Source: an uncultured archaeon (lineage in GTDB: Archaea > Nanobdellota > Nanobdellia > Woesearchaeales > UBA583). From it: a stretch of DNA of 37,571 nt. The stretch spans positions 1 through 37,571 of the forward strand of contig CAKZOW010000117.1 of the NCBI GenBank assembly GCA_937138345.1, read 5' to 3'. A model generated the notes under the pieces. That model worked only from the letters and a program-made list of their open reading frames with translations, had not been told where the DNA came from and did not search any database. Below, piece after piece: positions 1-7,292 of the stretch (its first letter is position 1; each line of letters begins with the position of its first letter). The translations under genes were made by a program, and so were the position numbers.

Positions 1-320
1 AGAATATAATAACCTTTTTCCCTATACCTACCTGCTATAGTATCTAAAGTATCTGTTAAAGCTATATTAAGTTTTTTACATACCTCTAAAGTTTCTGAGT
101 AGTTTAAATCTTCTAGTAAGCATTCATCTTCATTTGTTTCTACCCATATATACTCTCCTTCATTCCTAAAAGAGTTAACTAATCTACCATCGTCTAGAAA
201 GAACTCTAATTCTGTCTCTCCTTCTGGAAACTCTTTGACCAATCTTTCATACTCATAACCCTTAAATTCCCAACCTTTTTCGATTGCTAGTTTAGCTAAA
301 TCTTCTCTTAAATACCTCAT
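1..320 (-). CDS. hypothetical protein, C-terminus cut by window edge
   Basis: An open minus-strand frame starts at the ATG at 320 (MRYLREDLAKLAIEKGWEF...) and runs off the left edge without a stop, giving at least 106 residues. It is missing from the ORF track because it is incomplete. The start overlaps the stop of the upstream 161-aa gene as ATGA, the usual junction in this operon. The visible part is acidic and charged, with no motif I recognise and no signal or membrane segment. It may be a small cytoplasmic phage protein; function unknown. Confidence 0.75.
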   Translation of the reverse strand, partial: MRYLREDLAKLAIEKGWEFKGYEYERLVKEFPEGETELEFFLDDGRLVNSFRNEGEYIWVETNEDECLLEDLNYSETLEVCKKLNIALTDTLDTIAGRYREKGYYI

Positions 321-802
321 ATTATTGTTTTTAAATATTCAATTACTAAATCCATCCTATCTAAACCATCTTTAATAAAGTCACTATGAAAACCTTCAAA
401 GATAACCGCCCATAAACTAGTATGAATAGTTATTCTGTGTAAGTGTTGTACTTTACATTTAATAGACAACATCTTGTTTACAAACTCTATTGGTAAATGT
501 CTTATAGGGATTCTTTCTAAAACAGGGAAAATTCTACGAGAATATTGTTCATAACAAAAGCTTAGTTCACGAACATCTTCAAGTGAATAACGGATAAAAT
601 CGTTAGGTTTAACAGGTATTACTTCTGGAGCATATCCAACCATACAAGCAGATGTCCCACAATTATGTACACCTTCTTTTAAGTGTAAGTGTTCTATACC
701 TCCAAATTTATTCATTGTCAACGTACACTTATCCCAATCTTTAGTAGCTAGGTGTGCTCTAAGTATTTCTAAATTTTTTAATGTTAATTTTGTATCTGTC
801 AT
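317..802 (-). CDS. hypothetical protein with NCGTSACMVGYAP motif
   Basis: A 161-aa protein. Residues 47-58 carry a Cys-containing motif (HNCGTSACMVGYAP), preceded by an N-terminal helix. I recognise this pattern from small uncharacterised phage proteins but know no biochemical role. It resembles in style the CxxxxxCAxG motif in the 21.2-22.5 kb cluster (DGNKCAIGR, GNKCAVGR, GGLMCAAGC), so it may be a distant relative of that family; this is inferred from motif shape only. It lies 5 nt downstream of the 100-aa gene and overlaps the next gene by ATGA, so it is co-transcribed. No membrane segment. Confidence 0.7.
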   Translation of the reverse strand: MTDTKLTLKNLEILRAHLATKDWDKCTLTMNKFGGIEHLHLKEGVHNCGTSACMVGYAPEVIPVKPNDFIRYSLEDVRELSFCYEQYSRRIFPVLERIPIRHLPIEFVNKMLSIKCKVQHLHRITIHTSLWAVIFEGFHSDFIKDGLDRMDLVIEYLKTII

Positions 803-807
803 GTTTT

Positions 808-1110
808 TTAATTTTTTACTAATAAATATTCCAAAGCATAACGATAACTTACTCTTTGACCTGTATCTTCCAATAGTCTATCTGACAATTCATTAAATGT
901 TAATTTAGAATCTTCGTAATGGAATAATTCTACTGGTTTTACTTTAGGGTTCTCCCATTTGTTAATCTCAGAGTAAGCCACTATCACTTTCTGATTGTAG
1001 GCAAACCCACTTCCGTTATACATCTCAAAATGAATTTTACCGTCTTTACGTTGTACTAGTTTTTTACCTGTAGATAGTTTTTCTCCATTATATTTCGTCC
1101 ATGTTATCAT
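808..1110 (-). CDS. hypothetical protein, 100 aa
   Basis: A small soluble protein beginning MITWTKYNGEKLSTGKK, rich in Lys, Tyr and Glu. The N-terminal half looks like a beta-rich fold (alternating hydrophobics around VQRKDGKIHFEMYNG) and the C-terminal half is helical. Not recognised. Its ATG overlaps the TGA of the 25-aa ORF upstream. The following gene starts 5 nt downstream of its stop. Confidence 0.65.
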   Translation of the reverse strand: MITWTKYNGEKLSTGKKLVQRKDGKIHFEMYNGSGFAYNQKVIVAYSEINKWENPKVKPVELFHYEDSKLTFNELSDRLLEDTGQRVSYRYALEYLLVKN

Positions 1111-1184
1111 ATTTTGATGTTATTAATCTTAAAGGCTGCGTCTATAGCAGCCTTTTGGTTGTTATCTAAATTTTTACTATGCAT
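1108..1184 (-). CDS. possible 25-aa small ORF
   Basis: Too short for the ORF track. Minus strand ATG at 1184 reads MHSKNLDNNQKAAIDAAFKI and ends with a TGA that overlaps the next ATG (ATGA). Its start overlaps the stop of the upstream 101-aa gene by 8 nt. Both junctions are exactly those used by real genes here, and the ORF fills an otherwise empty 66-nt gap. A perfect 9-bp inverted repeat (AAAGGCTGC/GCAGCCTTT, 1128-1152) lies inside it and partly reflects the codons for AAIDAA. It could instead be a non-coding hairpin spacer. Confidence 0.4.
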
Positions 1185-1482
1185 TTATTAAATGTTTATT
1201 TATCCATTTTATACGAGGAGTAATGAATCCTTTTTCCCAAAAATAGGCTGCATCATTATCTTTTATTTTATCTGGATTATAGATATAATTATACATTGTC
1301 TTTTTAGGTCTATTATTGTAAATAATTTCCTTTAGTTTATCTTTTTCCTCATTAGTAATTTTATTTGCGTACATAAGTTCAATAATCCAAGGACATAACC
1401 CTCCAGTATATGCTGAATTTGTTATTAAAAATAAGTCTTGATTATCTAATAATATCTGTCCTAATTCTTTTTTAGTTCTCAT
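1177..1482 (-). CDS. hypothetical protein, 101 aa
   Basis: A Lys/Asn/Tyr-rich soluble protein (MRTKKELGQILLDNQDLF...). The N-terminal 60 residues look helical, with a GGLCPWIIELMYANKIT segment that would fit a small helical domain. I recall phage proteins with a CxWI.xL motif of this kind but cannot name the family. The start overlaps the end of the 121-aa gene upstream by 11 nt. Function unknown. Confidence 0.65.
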   Translation of the reverse strand: MRTKKELGQILLDNQDLFLITNSAYTGGLCPWIIELMYANKITNEEKDKLKEIIYNNRPKKTMYNYIYNPDKIKDNDAAYFWEKGFITPRIKWINKHLINA

Positions 1483-1837
1483 TTTTATAAATTTTAATTG
1501 TTTCTAAAATACCAGCTTCGATTGCTAGTTCATAAGTTAAGAATGTATCTCCTTCTACTAATAAATATGTTTCTTCTACATGTTTATAGATTTCATACCT
1601 ATACTCATAATCAAAACTTCCTAAAACAGGTAAAATAATTAAACCTTTTTCTCTAAACCACTTACATACTTCTTCTTGAGTAGGAGCTAGAGTATCTATC
1701 GAATTTATATCAGTGAAAAGCCTTTTGTAAATCAAATGTCCTTTCTCATCTTGATACAATCCAGGATAATAGCTATGACATGGTTTATCATACCCTAGTT
1801 CTTTCAAACTATCTGCTATTTGTTTATTGACTATCAT
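1472..1837 (-). CDS. hypothetical protein, three-member paralogous family (copy 1)
   Basis: A 121-aa protein. It opens with 'ADSLKELGYDKPCHSYY', followed by a PTQEEVCKWFREKGL motif and a C-terminal 'TFLTYELAIEAGILETIK' helix. The same order of parts (K-E-x-G-[FY]-x-x-P-C, then RPTQ/RPS...W[IL]R, then a closing helix with repeated Ala/Leu) occurs at 4611-5087 and 6134-6646, so the three appear to be diverged paralogues. This layout is common in Bacteroidetes phages and prophages but has no known function that I can name. Co-transcribed with its neighbours. Confidence 0.7.
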   Translation of the reverse strand: MIVNKQIADSLKELGYDKPCHSYYPGLYQDEKGHLIYKRLFTDINSIDTLAPTQEEVCKWFREKGLIILPVLGSFDYEYRYEIYKHVEETYLLVEGDTFLTYELAIEAGILETIKIYKNEN

Positions 1838-1840
1838 TGT

Positions 1841-2848
1841 TTATACTTTCTCTAACTGAGTGAAATAATATACTCTAGTAAAGTGTGTCACTTTTTTAGC
1901 TACTTTCTTCCAAGTAAGATTATTAGCAACCAATTCTTCAGATTCCTCTGAAATTATATCATTAGCCACCCATCTTAATAAGTTACCTATATCTCTCTTT
2001 TCTGTAGCATCTACCTCAACAATACCTTGGTTAATACGATTAGGAGTGCAAGCATAACTCACAAAAGCTTCAATACTATTAAGTTCTTCTGGATCTACAG
2101 ATGCTAATGTTTTAACCTTTGAAGTTGAGTGTTTAGTACCTTTTACTTTAAAAATAAATTTCTCTCCTTTCCAGTGAAAAGTCCATACAATTCCTTCTCC
2201 AATACCAGAGTATCCTAACTGTTTAGTTACAGGACAATCCTTTTCTACTTCATTAGTTAATTGGATTAACTTGTTTTGACTTTTACCTGGGTGGTTGAAA
2301 TCAATTGTAATACTATAAGTAGGGAAATCATAGATGTTATAAACTCTATCTATACCTGACTGTAAGCCTTTAATATTGATCCATTTTTTCTCCTCAACAT
2401 TCGTAATAGAGCAGTCAAACATATAGAAAGATTTCTCTTTTAAAGAAATACCTACTCCTTTTTGAATACCTGTACCTGCCCACTCACCATATAAGTTAAT
2501 TTGCTGATGATCTTCCAACATATGATCTTTGGAGATAGATTCCATTAACTCTGTCAATTCTCCCTTGTTATCAGCTAAAAACTGATTAAATCCAAAATGA
2601 CCTCCCGTATGGTCTACAGACAGTAAACTACCTCGTTTTAATCCTCTGATACCTTCTTTATTAGTATAAGAGATTCCTGCATTAGTACCATGTAATTTTA
2701 CAGTACCAGTAACTTCTACAGTAGGTCTATTACTCAACTCATAGATAGGATTATTATCTACATCTAACCCTTTAAAATCTGCTCTACTGTTAACTGCTCT
2801 CACACAATCTTTAAATTGCTTAATCTTATGATATGCTTTAAATTTCAT
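1841..2848 (-). CDS. Rnl2-type RNA ligase
   Basis: A 335-aa ATP-dependent polynucleotide ligase of the nucleotidyltransferase superfamily. It would seal nicked RNA through a ligase-AMP intermediate. Motif I is KLHGTN with the predicted adenylated Lys at residue 51; YGEWAGTGIQKGVG (about 120-133) matches motif III; EGIVW (218-222) is motif IV; FKVKGTKH (233-240) is motif V. The C-terminal hundred residues would be the family-specific domain. Length and motif spacing fit the Rnl2/REL branch rather than DNA ligase. In phages such enzymes repair host-cleaved tRNA or other RNA. No polynucleotide kinase partner is visible in this window. It sits in the left operon near a macrodomain gene. Confidence 0.9.
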   Translation of the reverse strand: MKFKAYHKIKQFKDCVRAVNSRADFKGLDVDNNPIYELSNRPTVEVTGTVKLHGTNAGISYTNKEGIRGLKRGSLLSVDHTGGHFGFNQFLADNKGELTELMESISKDHMLEDHQQINLYGEWAGTGIQKGVGISLKEKSFYMFDCSITNVEEKKWINIKGLQSGIDRVYNIYDFPTYSITIDFNHPGKSQNKLIQLTNEVEKDCPVTKQLGYSGIGEGIVWTFHWKGEKFIFKVKGTKHSTSKVKTLASVDPEELNSIEAFVSYACTPNRINQGIVEVDATEKRDIGNLLRWVANDIISEESEELVANNLTWKKVAKKVTHFTRVYYFTQLEKV

Positions 2849-2858
2849 TGTTTAAATT

Positions 2859-3527
2859 TTAAATATTAATAAATTTAGGTGTAAATCCTCCTTGATAAGT
2901 TCCTGGTATAGGAATCATTTGATCTCCTTGTTTATCTACAGGAAAATTATCTTGTATCTGTTTATACCATGTTTTAGTGTTTGTTACTTTAGTAGGTTCA
3001 ATTAGTATATGGTAACCTCCTCTGGTTTCAAGTACTCTGTAACCTCCATCCATAATTTCTTTTAACTTGGATAAATCGAAAGGTTTCTCTACATCTAAGT
3101 CGAAATCTACGTAAACACCTCTACTTTTTGATACTTGTAAGGAACTATAAGCTTCCCTAACTAAATCATAATCTAAATTAGTTCCACTTATTAAATCCGT
3201 AAGCTTATGCATCATTATTCTAGCTGCTTTCTTTTGACTCCTTGGGTTAGGATTAATATAAGCCGCTAGACTAATTTGATTAACCTCTTTTCCTTTTAAT
3301 TTATAAGCACCTAAAGGTATTTCCCAGTTTTTAAGTTTACGAATTATATGCTCTTTTTTAACTATTACTCTCCCTAATTGTACTCTATCACTAGAATTAA
3401 TAGAAGTAGGATCATACTTTTTCCTAGCAAATAAAGCCATATAATACTTTTCACCTGATTCTAAGTCAGGTAAAGATTCTATAAAGTTTTCTAAAATAGA
3501 CTCATCTGCAATAATTGTATAATTCAT
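2859..3527 (-). CDS. primase-polymerase (AEP)-like protein
   Basis: A 222-aa protein in which VYVDFDLD (about 138-145) and ETRGGYHILIE (167-177) look like the DxD and xxH catalytic motifs of archaeo-eukaryotic primase/prim-pol folds. A third acidic residue is not obvious. The C-terminus has a GDQMIPIPGTYQGGF segment that I recognise from uncharacterised Bacteroidetes proteins of the same length. An N-terminal domain (1-100) includes FARKKY and INPNPRSQKKA. Polymerase or primase activity is inference from motif shape. It lies 10 nt downstream of a disrupted small gene's operon and 10 nt upstream of the RNA ligase gene. Confidence 0.55.
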   Translation of the reverse strand: MNYTIIADESILENFIESLPDLESGEKYYMALFARKKYDPTSINSSDRVQLGRVIVKKEHIIRKLKNWEIPLGAYKLKGKEVNQISLAAYINPNPRSQKKAARIMMHKLTDLISGTNLDYDLVREAYSSLQVSKSRGVYVDFDLDVEKPFDLSKLKEIMDGGYRVLETRGGYHILIEPTKVTNTKTWYKQIQDNFPVDKQGDQMIPIPGTYQGGFTPKFINI

Positions 3528-3530
3528 TTT

Positions 3531-3746
3531 TTAATTTAAATAATCTGAAATAAGTGTTTCTAAATCGTTTACTACTGCATCCAGTATAGGATAATCTAGA
3601 TAATTACTACCGTTTATTTTATGAGGAGGATATACTCCTGTTTTCAAATACTGGATGGCTAATTCGTGGTCTTCGGTATCTTAAAAGATCACGTCTAGTC
3701 TATTCATTTCCTTCTGTAGTTCTTCAATTAATTTATCGTTATTCAT
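3531..3746 (-). pseudogene. small gene interrupted by an in-frame TAA at codon 22
   Basis: Minus strand ATG at 3746 reads MNNDKLIEELQKEMNRLDVIF, then TAA (3683-3681). The same frame then continues open as DTEDHELAIQYLKTGVYPPH... to a natural TAA at 3533-3531. The complete frame would be 71 aa and would fill a gap of about 220 nt in an otherwise tightly packed operon, with usual spacing at both ends. The simplest reading is a single nonsense change. A sequencing error or readthrough are alternatives. The two halves are absent from the ORF track because of the stop. Confidence 0.6.
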
Positions 3747-3750
3747 GTTT

Positions 3751-4038
3751 TTAATTTTTATACCATTTAGCTTCTTTTTCATAAATGATATTTTTGTCCA
3801 CTAAAGTTTGTATGGCTAAACTGGTAGCTTCAGTAAAATTATCTGGATTGCTCTGCCACTTACTTTGAGCTATATCTTCAGGTATATCTGTCAAAAAGAA
3901 GTATTTATTCCAGTCAGATTCTACTTCTTCGTTTTCTACCCAAACATCTACCCAAGCTCGTACTTGACCATCCTGTATTAATACTGAGTCTTCTTCAAGT
4001 TTTTCTATTTTGTCTTCAATTTCTTTAATTCCTCCCAT
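3751..4038 (-). CDS. hypothetical acidic protein, 95 aa
   Basis: A small acidic protein. The N-terminal MGGIKEIEDKIEKLEED would form a short coiled coil, followed by a Trp-rich segment (VRAWVDVWVENEEVESDWNKY). No known family is recognised and there is no signal or membrane segment. It sits 1 nt after the macrodomain gene and 4 nt before the interrupted small gene, so it belongs to the same transcript. Confidence 0.65.
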   Translation of the reverse strand: MGGIKEIEDKIEKLEEDSVLIQDGQVRAWVDVWVENEEVESDWNKYFFLTDIPEDIAQSKWQSNPDNFTEATSLAIQTLVDKNIIYEKEAKWYKN

Positions 4039-4039
4039 T

Positions 4040-4624
4040 CTATTTCTTATAATGAACTATAGTTACTTCCATATCTACTAGTTCTTGTTCGATAATTTGT
4101 TTAACTTTTGAAAATTCTGCTCCTGCAAGACCACAACCTATGAGTGGTAATCCAATGTGCCTACCTTTAAAAGTGTGGTTAATTTTTTTCATACATAATG
4201 TAAAAGCTTCATAATCGAATGGAGATATATTATTACGCATACCTTTCCATTCATACTGTGTATAACAATTGATAACCCATAAAGATTCTTTAATTACTTT
4301 ACCTCCATGATTACTTCTTTTATTAGGTTCGATGAAGTTTCTTAGGATATATCTTTCACTATGTTTAGCTAAAGTAATATCATGCTCGTTTCTATAAACA
4401 AAGAATTCAGTAGCATCTATTACTCCTAGCTTATTAATTTTACCTTTATTCATTTCTCCTTCCATCGTAAACCAACCAGGGTACCCTTTATCAGTTCCAA
4501 AAGCCTTAACCATTTGAGGTGCAAGCCCTTTTTTCTGTGTATTGAAACAGTTAATTCCATGAGCTATAGCATCGAATTCTCCTTCGAGTGCTAACTTAAT
4601 TAAGTCTCCTTTAATTTCTTTCAT
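4040..4624 (-). CDS. macrodomain protein (ADP-ribose processing)
   Basis: A 194-aa single macrodomain. The N-terminal EIKGDLIKLA (3-12) is the first-strand GD motif that contacts adenine. IAHGINCFNTQKKGLAPQM (20-38) matches the substrate loop with the Asn of the HxxN motif. HIGLPLIGCGLAGAEF (156-171) is the second phosphate-binding glycine loop. The family binds or hydrolyses ADP-ribose, ADP-ribose-1''-phosphate or O-acetyl-ADP-ribose. The form resembles Appr-1''-p phosphatases, which clean up the by-product of RNA/tRNA repair; that would fit the RNA ligase gene in the same operon. It could instead counter ADP-ribosylation or NAD-based host defence. Both roles are inference. Confidence 0.85.
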   Translation of the reverse strand: MKEIKGDLIKLALEGEFDAIAHGINCFNTQKKGLAPQMVKAFGTDKGYPGWFTMEGEMNKGKINKLGVIDATEFFVYRNEHDITLAKHSERYILRNFIEPNKRSNHGGKVIKESLWVINCYTQYEWKGMRNNISPFDYEAFTLCMKKINHTFKGRHIGLPLIGCGLAGAEFSKVKQIIEQELVDMEVTIVHYKK

Positions 4625-5087
4625 TACTTATTAAATTTAATGCTTCTTTCAAAGCGATTTCTAATATATTTTCAAATTTACCACAGCCTAAATCTGCATG
4701 TGGTTTTGGCTTAGGTTTACATTTTTGCCATACGAAAGCTCTGTAACATAAATCTGTACTAACCCAATCATCATCCTCCCAACCATCTATACCCAATTCT
4801 ATATGAATATCTCTGTTTCTTAACCAAGCTCTTAACTCAGATTGTGTAGGGCGTATGGTTACATCTCCAGTATTATCATTTCTATAATTATACTGTGATA
4901 TAGCTTCTGTTCCTCTATAAGATTTATTGTGGTGACAATTTTCTACAAATATTTCAAAGAATTCTATAGCTACGTAATCCTTATGGTTTACTTCCGTTCC
5001 TTGTGCATCAAAATAGTTTTCACAAGGTGTATTAAATCCTTTCTCCTTAGCTAACTTAGCTACTTCAAAACTTATTAACTGACTCAT
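4611..5087 (-). CDS. hypothetical protein, three-member paralogous family (copy 2)
   Basis: A 158-aa member of the family seen at 1472-1837 and 6134-6646. It has 'AKLAKEKGFNTPCENYF' at the N-terminus, RPTQSELRAWLRNRDIHIEL in the middle and an Ala/Leu helix (NILEIALKEALNLI) at the C-terminus. The middle motif is the best-conserved part among the three copies. Function unknown. It overlaps the macrodomain gene by 14 nt, so translation of the two may be coupled. Confidence 0.7.
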   Translation of the reverse strand: MSQLISFEVAKLAKEKGFNTPCENYFDAQGTEVNHKDYVAIEFFEIFVENCHHNKSYRGTEAISQYNYRNDNTGDVTIRPTQSELRAWLRNRDIHIELGIDGWEDDDWVSTDLCYRAFVWQKCKPKPKPHADLGCGKFENILEIALKEALNLISNERN

Positions 5088-5091
5088 ATTT

Positions 5092-5916
5092 TTATTTAAA
5101 ACTGTTCAATAAATTATCAATCTGTTCTATTTGGTCCTTAGTGTACTTACCTGTAATAGAAAAGTATTCTCTTTCCTTTGGTTTAGGTTTTTCAGTTCTT
5201 TCCCAAGTAACTGATTCTATTCCTTCCACCCAGTATAATCTATCTCCTATATCTTGTTTAGAAGAATTAACCTCTACCGTAATAGTCACATCGTAAAACC
5301 TATTTCCTATTTTAACTAGTAATTCTTCTTCATACGTAGCATAAACTTGCCCACAATCAAATAAGCCGTCAATATCAGTAAAAGGATAATCTTCTAGCTG
5401 TAATTCGTGTTTCAAATATTCTGATTCAAATACTTGGTATTCATTTATTAAATATTGTTCTGTAGGTGTTTCTACAAAGTCTCTTTTAATAGCTTCTTCA
5501 ATGGCTAATTGTTTATCTCTCTTAGCTCTTAGTACTGTAACCTGTTTGGTGAGAGATTCTATGTCCTTACTATCTAAATCCATTGAACTAAAGTAATTAC
5601 CTGTTCTTTTAGCTCCAGGGTTTAGTTCTAGTATCTCTAATATTAGCTCTTCTTTAATTTCATACCTACTTTTCTGAGCTTTATTGACATCTATAGCTCC
5701 TCCAGTTATAAACTTTTGAGCACATTTCCTACACACAGTTACGTTAGGTTTACGATGTCTAGTAACCAAAGCCACCTCTCCTTCTACATCTACCCATTTA
5801 GTACTACAATTCTGACACTTAGATTCTTTTACCTTAGTCCTATTTCTTAGCCAAGCTTCTGTAGTAATCATATCTATTTTAACTTGGTTAACGTCTTCTT
5901 GTTTTATTTTACTCAT
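5092..5916 (-). CDS. zinc-ribbon-like protein, 274 aa
   Basis: Residues about 34-66 contain CQNC and CRKC separated by about 25 residues (SKCQNCSTKW ... VTVCRKCAQKF), a four-Cys zinc-ribbon layout. The middle (about 105-160) is helical and charged, and the C-terminal half looks beta-rich with a Pro/Lys linker (EKPKPKERE) before a short terminal helix. Such ribbons bind nucleic acid or protein; the target cannot be read from sequence. The stop overlaps the region of the next gene's leader with the usual spacing, and the start overlaps the upstream 72-aa gene by 4 nt (ATGA). Confidence 0.65.
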   Translation of the reverse strand: MSKIKQEDVNQVKIDMITTEAWLRNRTKVKESKCQNCSTKWVDVEGEVALVTRHRKPNVTVCRKCAQKFITGGAIDVNKAQKSRYEIKEELILEILELNPGAKRTGNYFSSMDLDSKDIESLTKQVTVLRAKRDKQLAIEEAIKRDFVETPTEQYLINEYQVFESEYLKHELQLEDYPFTDIDGLFDCGQVYATYEEELLVKIGNRFYDVTITVEVNSSKQDIGDRLYWVEGIESVTWERTEKPKPKEREYFSITGKYTKDQIEQIDNLLNSFK

Positions 5917-6131
5917 ATTTGTTCTATTATAATGTTATCAATATTTACTTCAATACTAAACCCTTGAGTATTATCTGATGTTTTTAAAGCATCGTTAACT
6001 CTTTCTAAATCTGCTAGTAACTGATAAGTCGCTTTTCTCTTAGCTTCTTCTATTGTATTAGCTTCTACTACTCCGTGGTCAAATGATCCCCATATTGACT
6101 CGGATGTACATTTCCATTTGTATTTATTCAT
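5913..6131 (-). CDS. hypothetical protein, 72 aa
   Basis: A small alpha/beta protein with a first strand (YKWKCTSES), the motif VVEANTIEEAKRKATYQLL, and a terminal strand (FSIEVNIDNIIIEQI). The 'A.t.eEAk..A' pattern occurs in many small phage proteins with a dodecin-like or DsRBD-like strand-helix arrangement. Function unknown. The ATGA overlap with the 274-aa gene shows they share a transcript. Confidence 0.65.
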   Translation of the reverse strand: MNKYKWKCTSESIWGSFDHGVVEANTIEEAKRKATYQLLADLERVNDALKTSDNTQGFSIEVNIDNIIIEQI

Positions 6132-6133
6132 TT

Positions 6134-6646
6134 TTAAGTTATATCTGAAGGTGTTAACTTACGTGTTGCCCAGAAAAGGTAACCGCTTTTATTATGAGAT
6201 ATAGGTTTAGGACATACTTTTTCAAGGTAGTAATCTAAAGGATTATCTAAAATGATTTGTACTATTTTTTCAAAAGCTTTCTCAAAAGTAGAGAAAGTAA
6301 TTATTTTTTCACCTATCTTTCTTTCGGTAAACCAACCTAATGACTTACCATCAGAATCACTCCATAAATCAAAATAATAACCTCCTGTATAATGTTTAAA
6401 TAGTTTAATATTAATACCTAACTTTACTCTTATCCATTTAAATAGTAAATCATGTGATGGTCTTAATATATAACCTTTATCCTTTCTACTAACATCTGCG
6501 AAATCCTCAATATACCCTAAACTACCTTCAGTACCATCTGAATAGTAAAAAGTCTTTATATCTGACTCATTTATTAAATCAGTAAAATACAATGAGTTAT
6601 ACTTTTGTGCTATTTCAAAATTTATATAATCTGTTTTTAAATTCAT
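6134..6646 (-). CDS. hypothetical protein, three-member paralogous family (copy 3)
   Basis: A 170-aa protein sharing order of parts with the genes at 1472 and 4611. The N-terminal 'FEIAQKYNSLYFTD' is followed by ILRPSHDLLFKWIRVKLGINIKL in the middle and a terminal 'TFEKAFEKIVQIILDN' helix. The N-terminal Cys of the other copies is missing. The central RPS/RPT...W[IL]R block aligns well by eye. No enzymatic motif is visible. The spread of three copies in one operon suggests old duplications; function unknown. Confidence 0.65.
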   Translation of the reverse strand: MNLKTDYINFEIAQKYNSLYFTDLINESDIKTFYYSDGTEGSLGYIEDFADVSRKDKGYILRPSHDLLFKWIRVKLGINIKLFKHYTGGYYFDLWSDSDGKSLGWFTERKIGEKIITFSTFEKAFEKIVQIILDNPLDYYLEKVCPKPISHNKSGYLFWATRKLTPSDIT

Positions 6647-6651
6647 AATTA

Positions 6652-7038
6652 TTATTTTTCATAGTAAAAACTACCATCTTCGTAAAATTCATATTCATTA
6701 GCTTCACATGTATGTTCTATTGCTTCATCTGTGTAACAACTAGCCACAGTTTCATCATATAGTTTACGTACCCCACTTCTACGTTTTCCATTGTAATAAG
6801 CGTTGATAACATCTAAATCAGACCAACAACCTGTTAAAGGTAGTTCATCCTTAATTAAATTTAATTCCTTTAAACTTGTACCTTCTTCAAGTAATTTTTC
6901 TAGTTTCTTAATACTCTCATAAATATCTGCTTGAAGATGACCCCCTAAGTCATGCCAATTATCTCTAATCCAACTAAATACCTTCTCCTTATCAGGATGA
7001 GTATCTATTGTATAAATTGTTATTTCTACTGTTCTCAT
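6652..7038 (-). CDS. hypothetical protein, 128 aa
   Basis: Begins MRTVEITIYTIDTHPDKEKVFSWIRDNWHDLG, then a helix with a Leu-rich repeat-like pattern, LPLTGCWSDLDVINAYYNG, and an acidic C-terminal end with several Tyr and Phe. I recall uncharacterised phage/plasmid proteins with the 'fsel...A...i' N-terminus but cannot name a function. It is preceded by a 48-aa gene and a run of AT-rich leader sequence. Confidence 0.6.
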   Translation of the reverse strand: MRTVEITIYTIDTHPDKEKVFSWIRDNWHDLGGHLQADIYESIKKLEKLLEEGTSLKELNLIKDELPLTGCWSDLDVINAYYNGKRRSGVRKLYDETVASCYTDEAIEHTCEANEYEFYEDGSFYYEK

Positions 7039-7050
7039 ATTATTTTAATT

Positions 7051-7197
7051 TTAATAATTATTATTTGTATTTAAATATATTTCAAATACTGCTTTATTAT
7101 CAGGATTGTCTAATAGTTTCTCAACTAATGTTCTCACAGCACTCTTATTTCCTTGATAATGGTCTAAATCTAATTCTACTAATACTTGTTCTACCAT
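7051..7197 (-). CDS. small protein, 48 aa
   Basis: Too short for the ORF track, which shows only a plus-strand shadow here. Minus strand ATG at 7197 reads MVEQVLVELDLDHYQGNKSA and continues to a TAA at 7051, fitting neatly between the 128-aa gene and the fragment upstream. The amino-acid composition (Val/Leu/Glu/Asp, balanced codons) looks genuine. Predicted as one strand and two helices. Function unknown. Confidence 0.6.
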   Translation of the reverse strand: MVEQVLVELDLDHYQGNKSAVRTLVEKLLDNPDNKAVFEIYLNTNNNY

Positions 7198-7199
7198 AA

Positions 7200-7262
7200 T
7201 TAATCTTTTAAATAGTTTTGTAATAAATTTTTAGCTTCTGGTATTTCAGATAATTCTGTCGT
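7200..7262 (-). pseudogene. possible remnant of a small gene (C-terminal end only)
   Basis: A minus-strand frame reads TTELSEIPEAKNLLQNYLKD and stops with TAA 2 nt before the next ATG, the usual operon spacing. No start codon precedes it: upstream in frame is a TAA. It may be the tail of a gene that lost its 5' part when the 221-aa wHTH gene became its neighbour, or chance. The remaining 7263-7292 holds nothing I recognise. Confidence 0.25.
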
Positions 7263-7292
7263 TTATTTTAATTCTGTATACGCACTTCGTGG

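Noticed and set aside
7008-7199. 63-aa plus-strand ORF
   Set aside because: It is the antisense of the 48-aa minus-strand gene and AT-rich leader; almost entirely Leu, Phe and Tyr.
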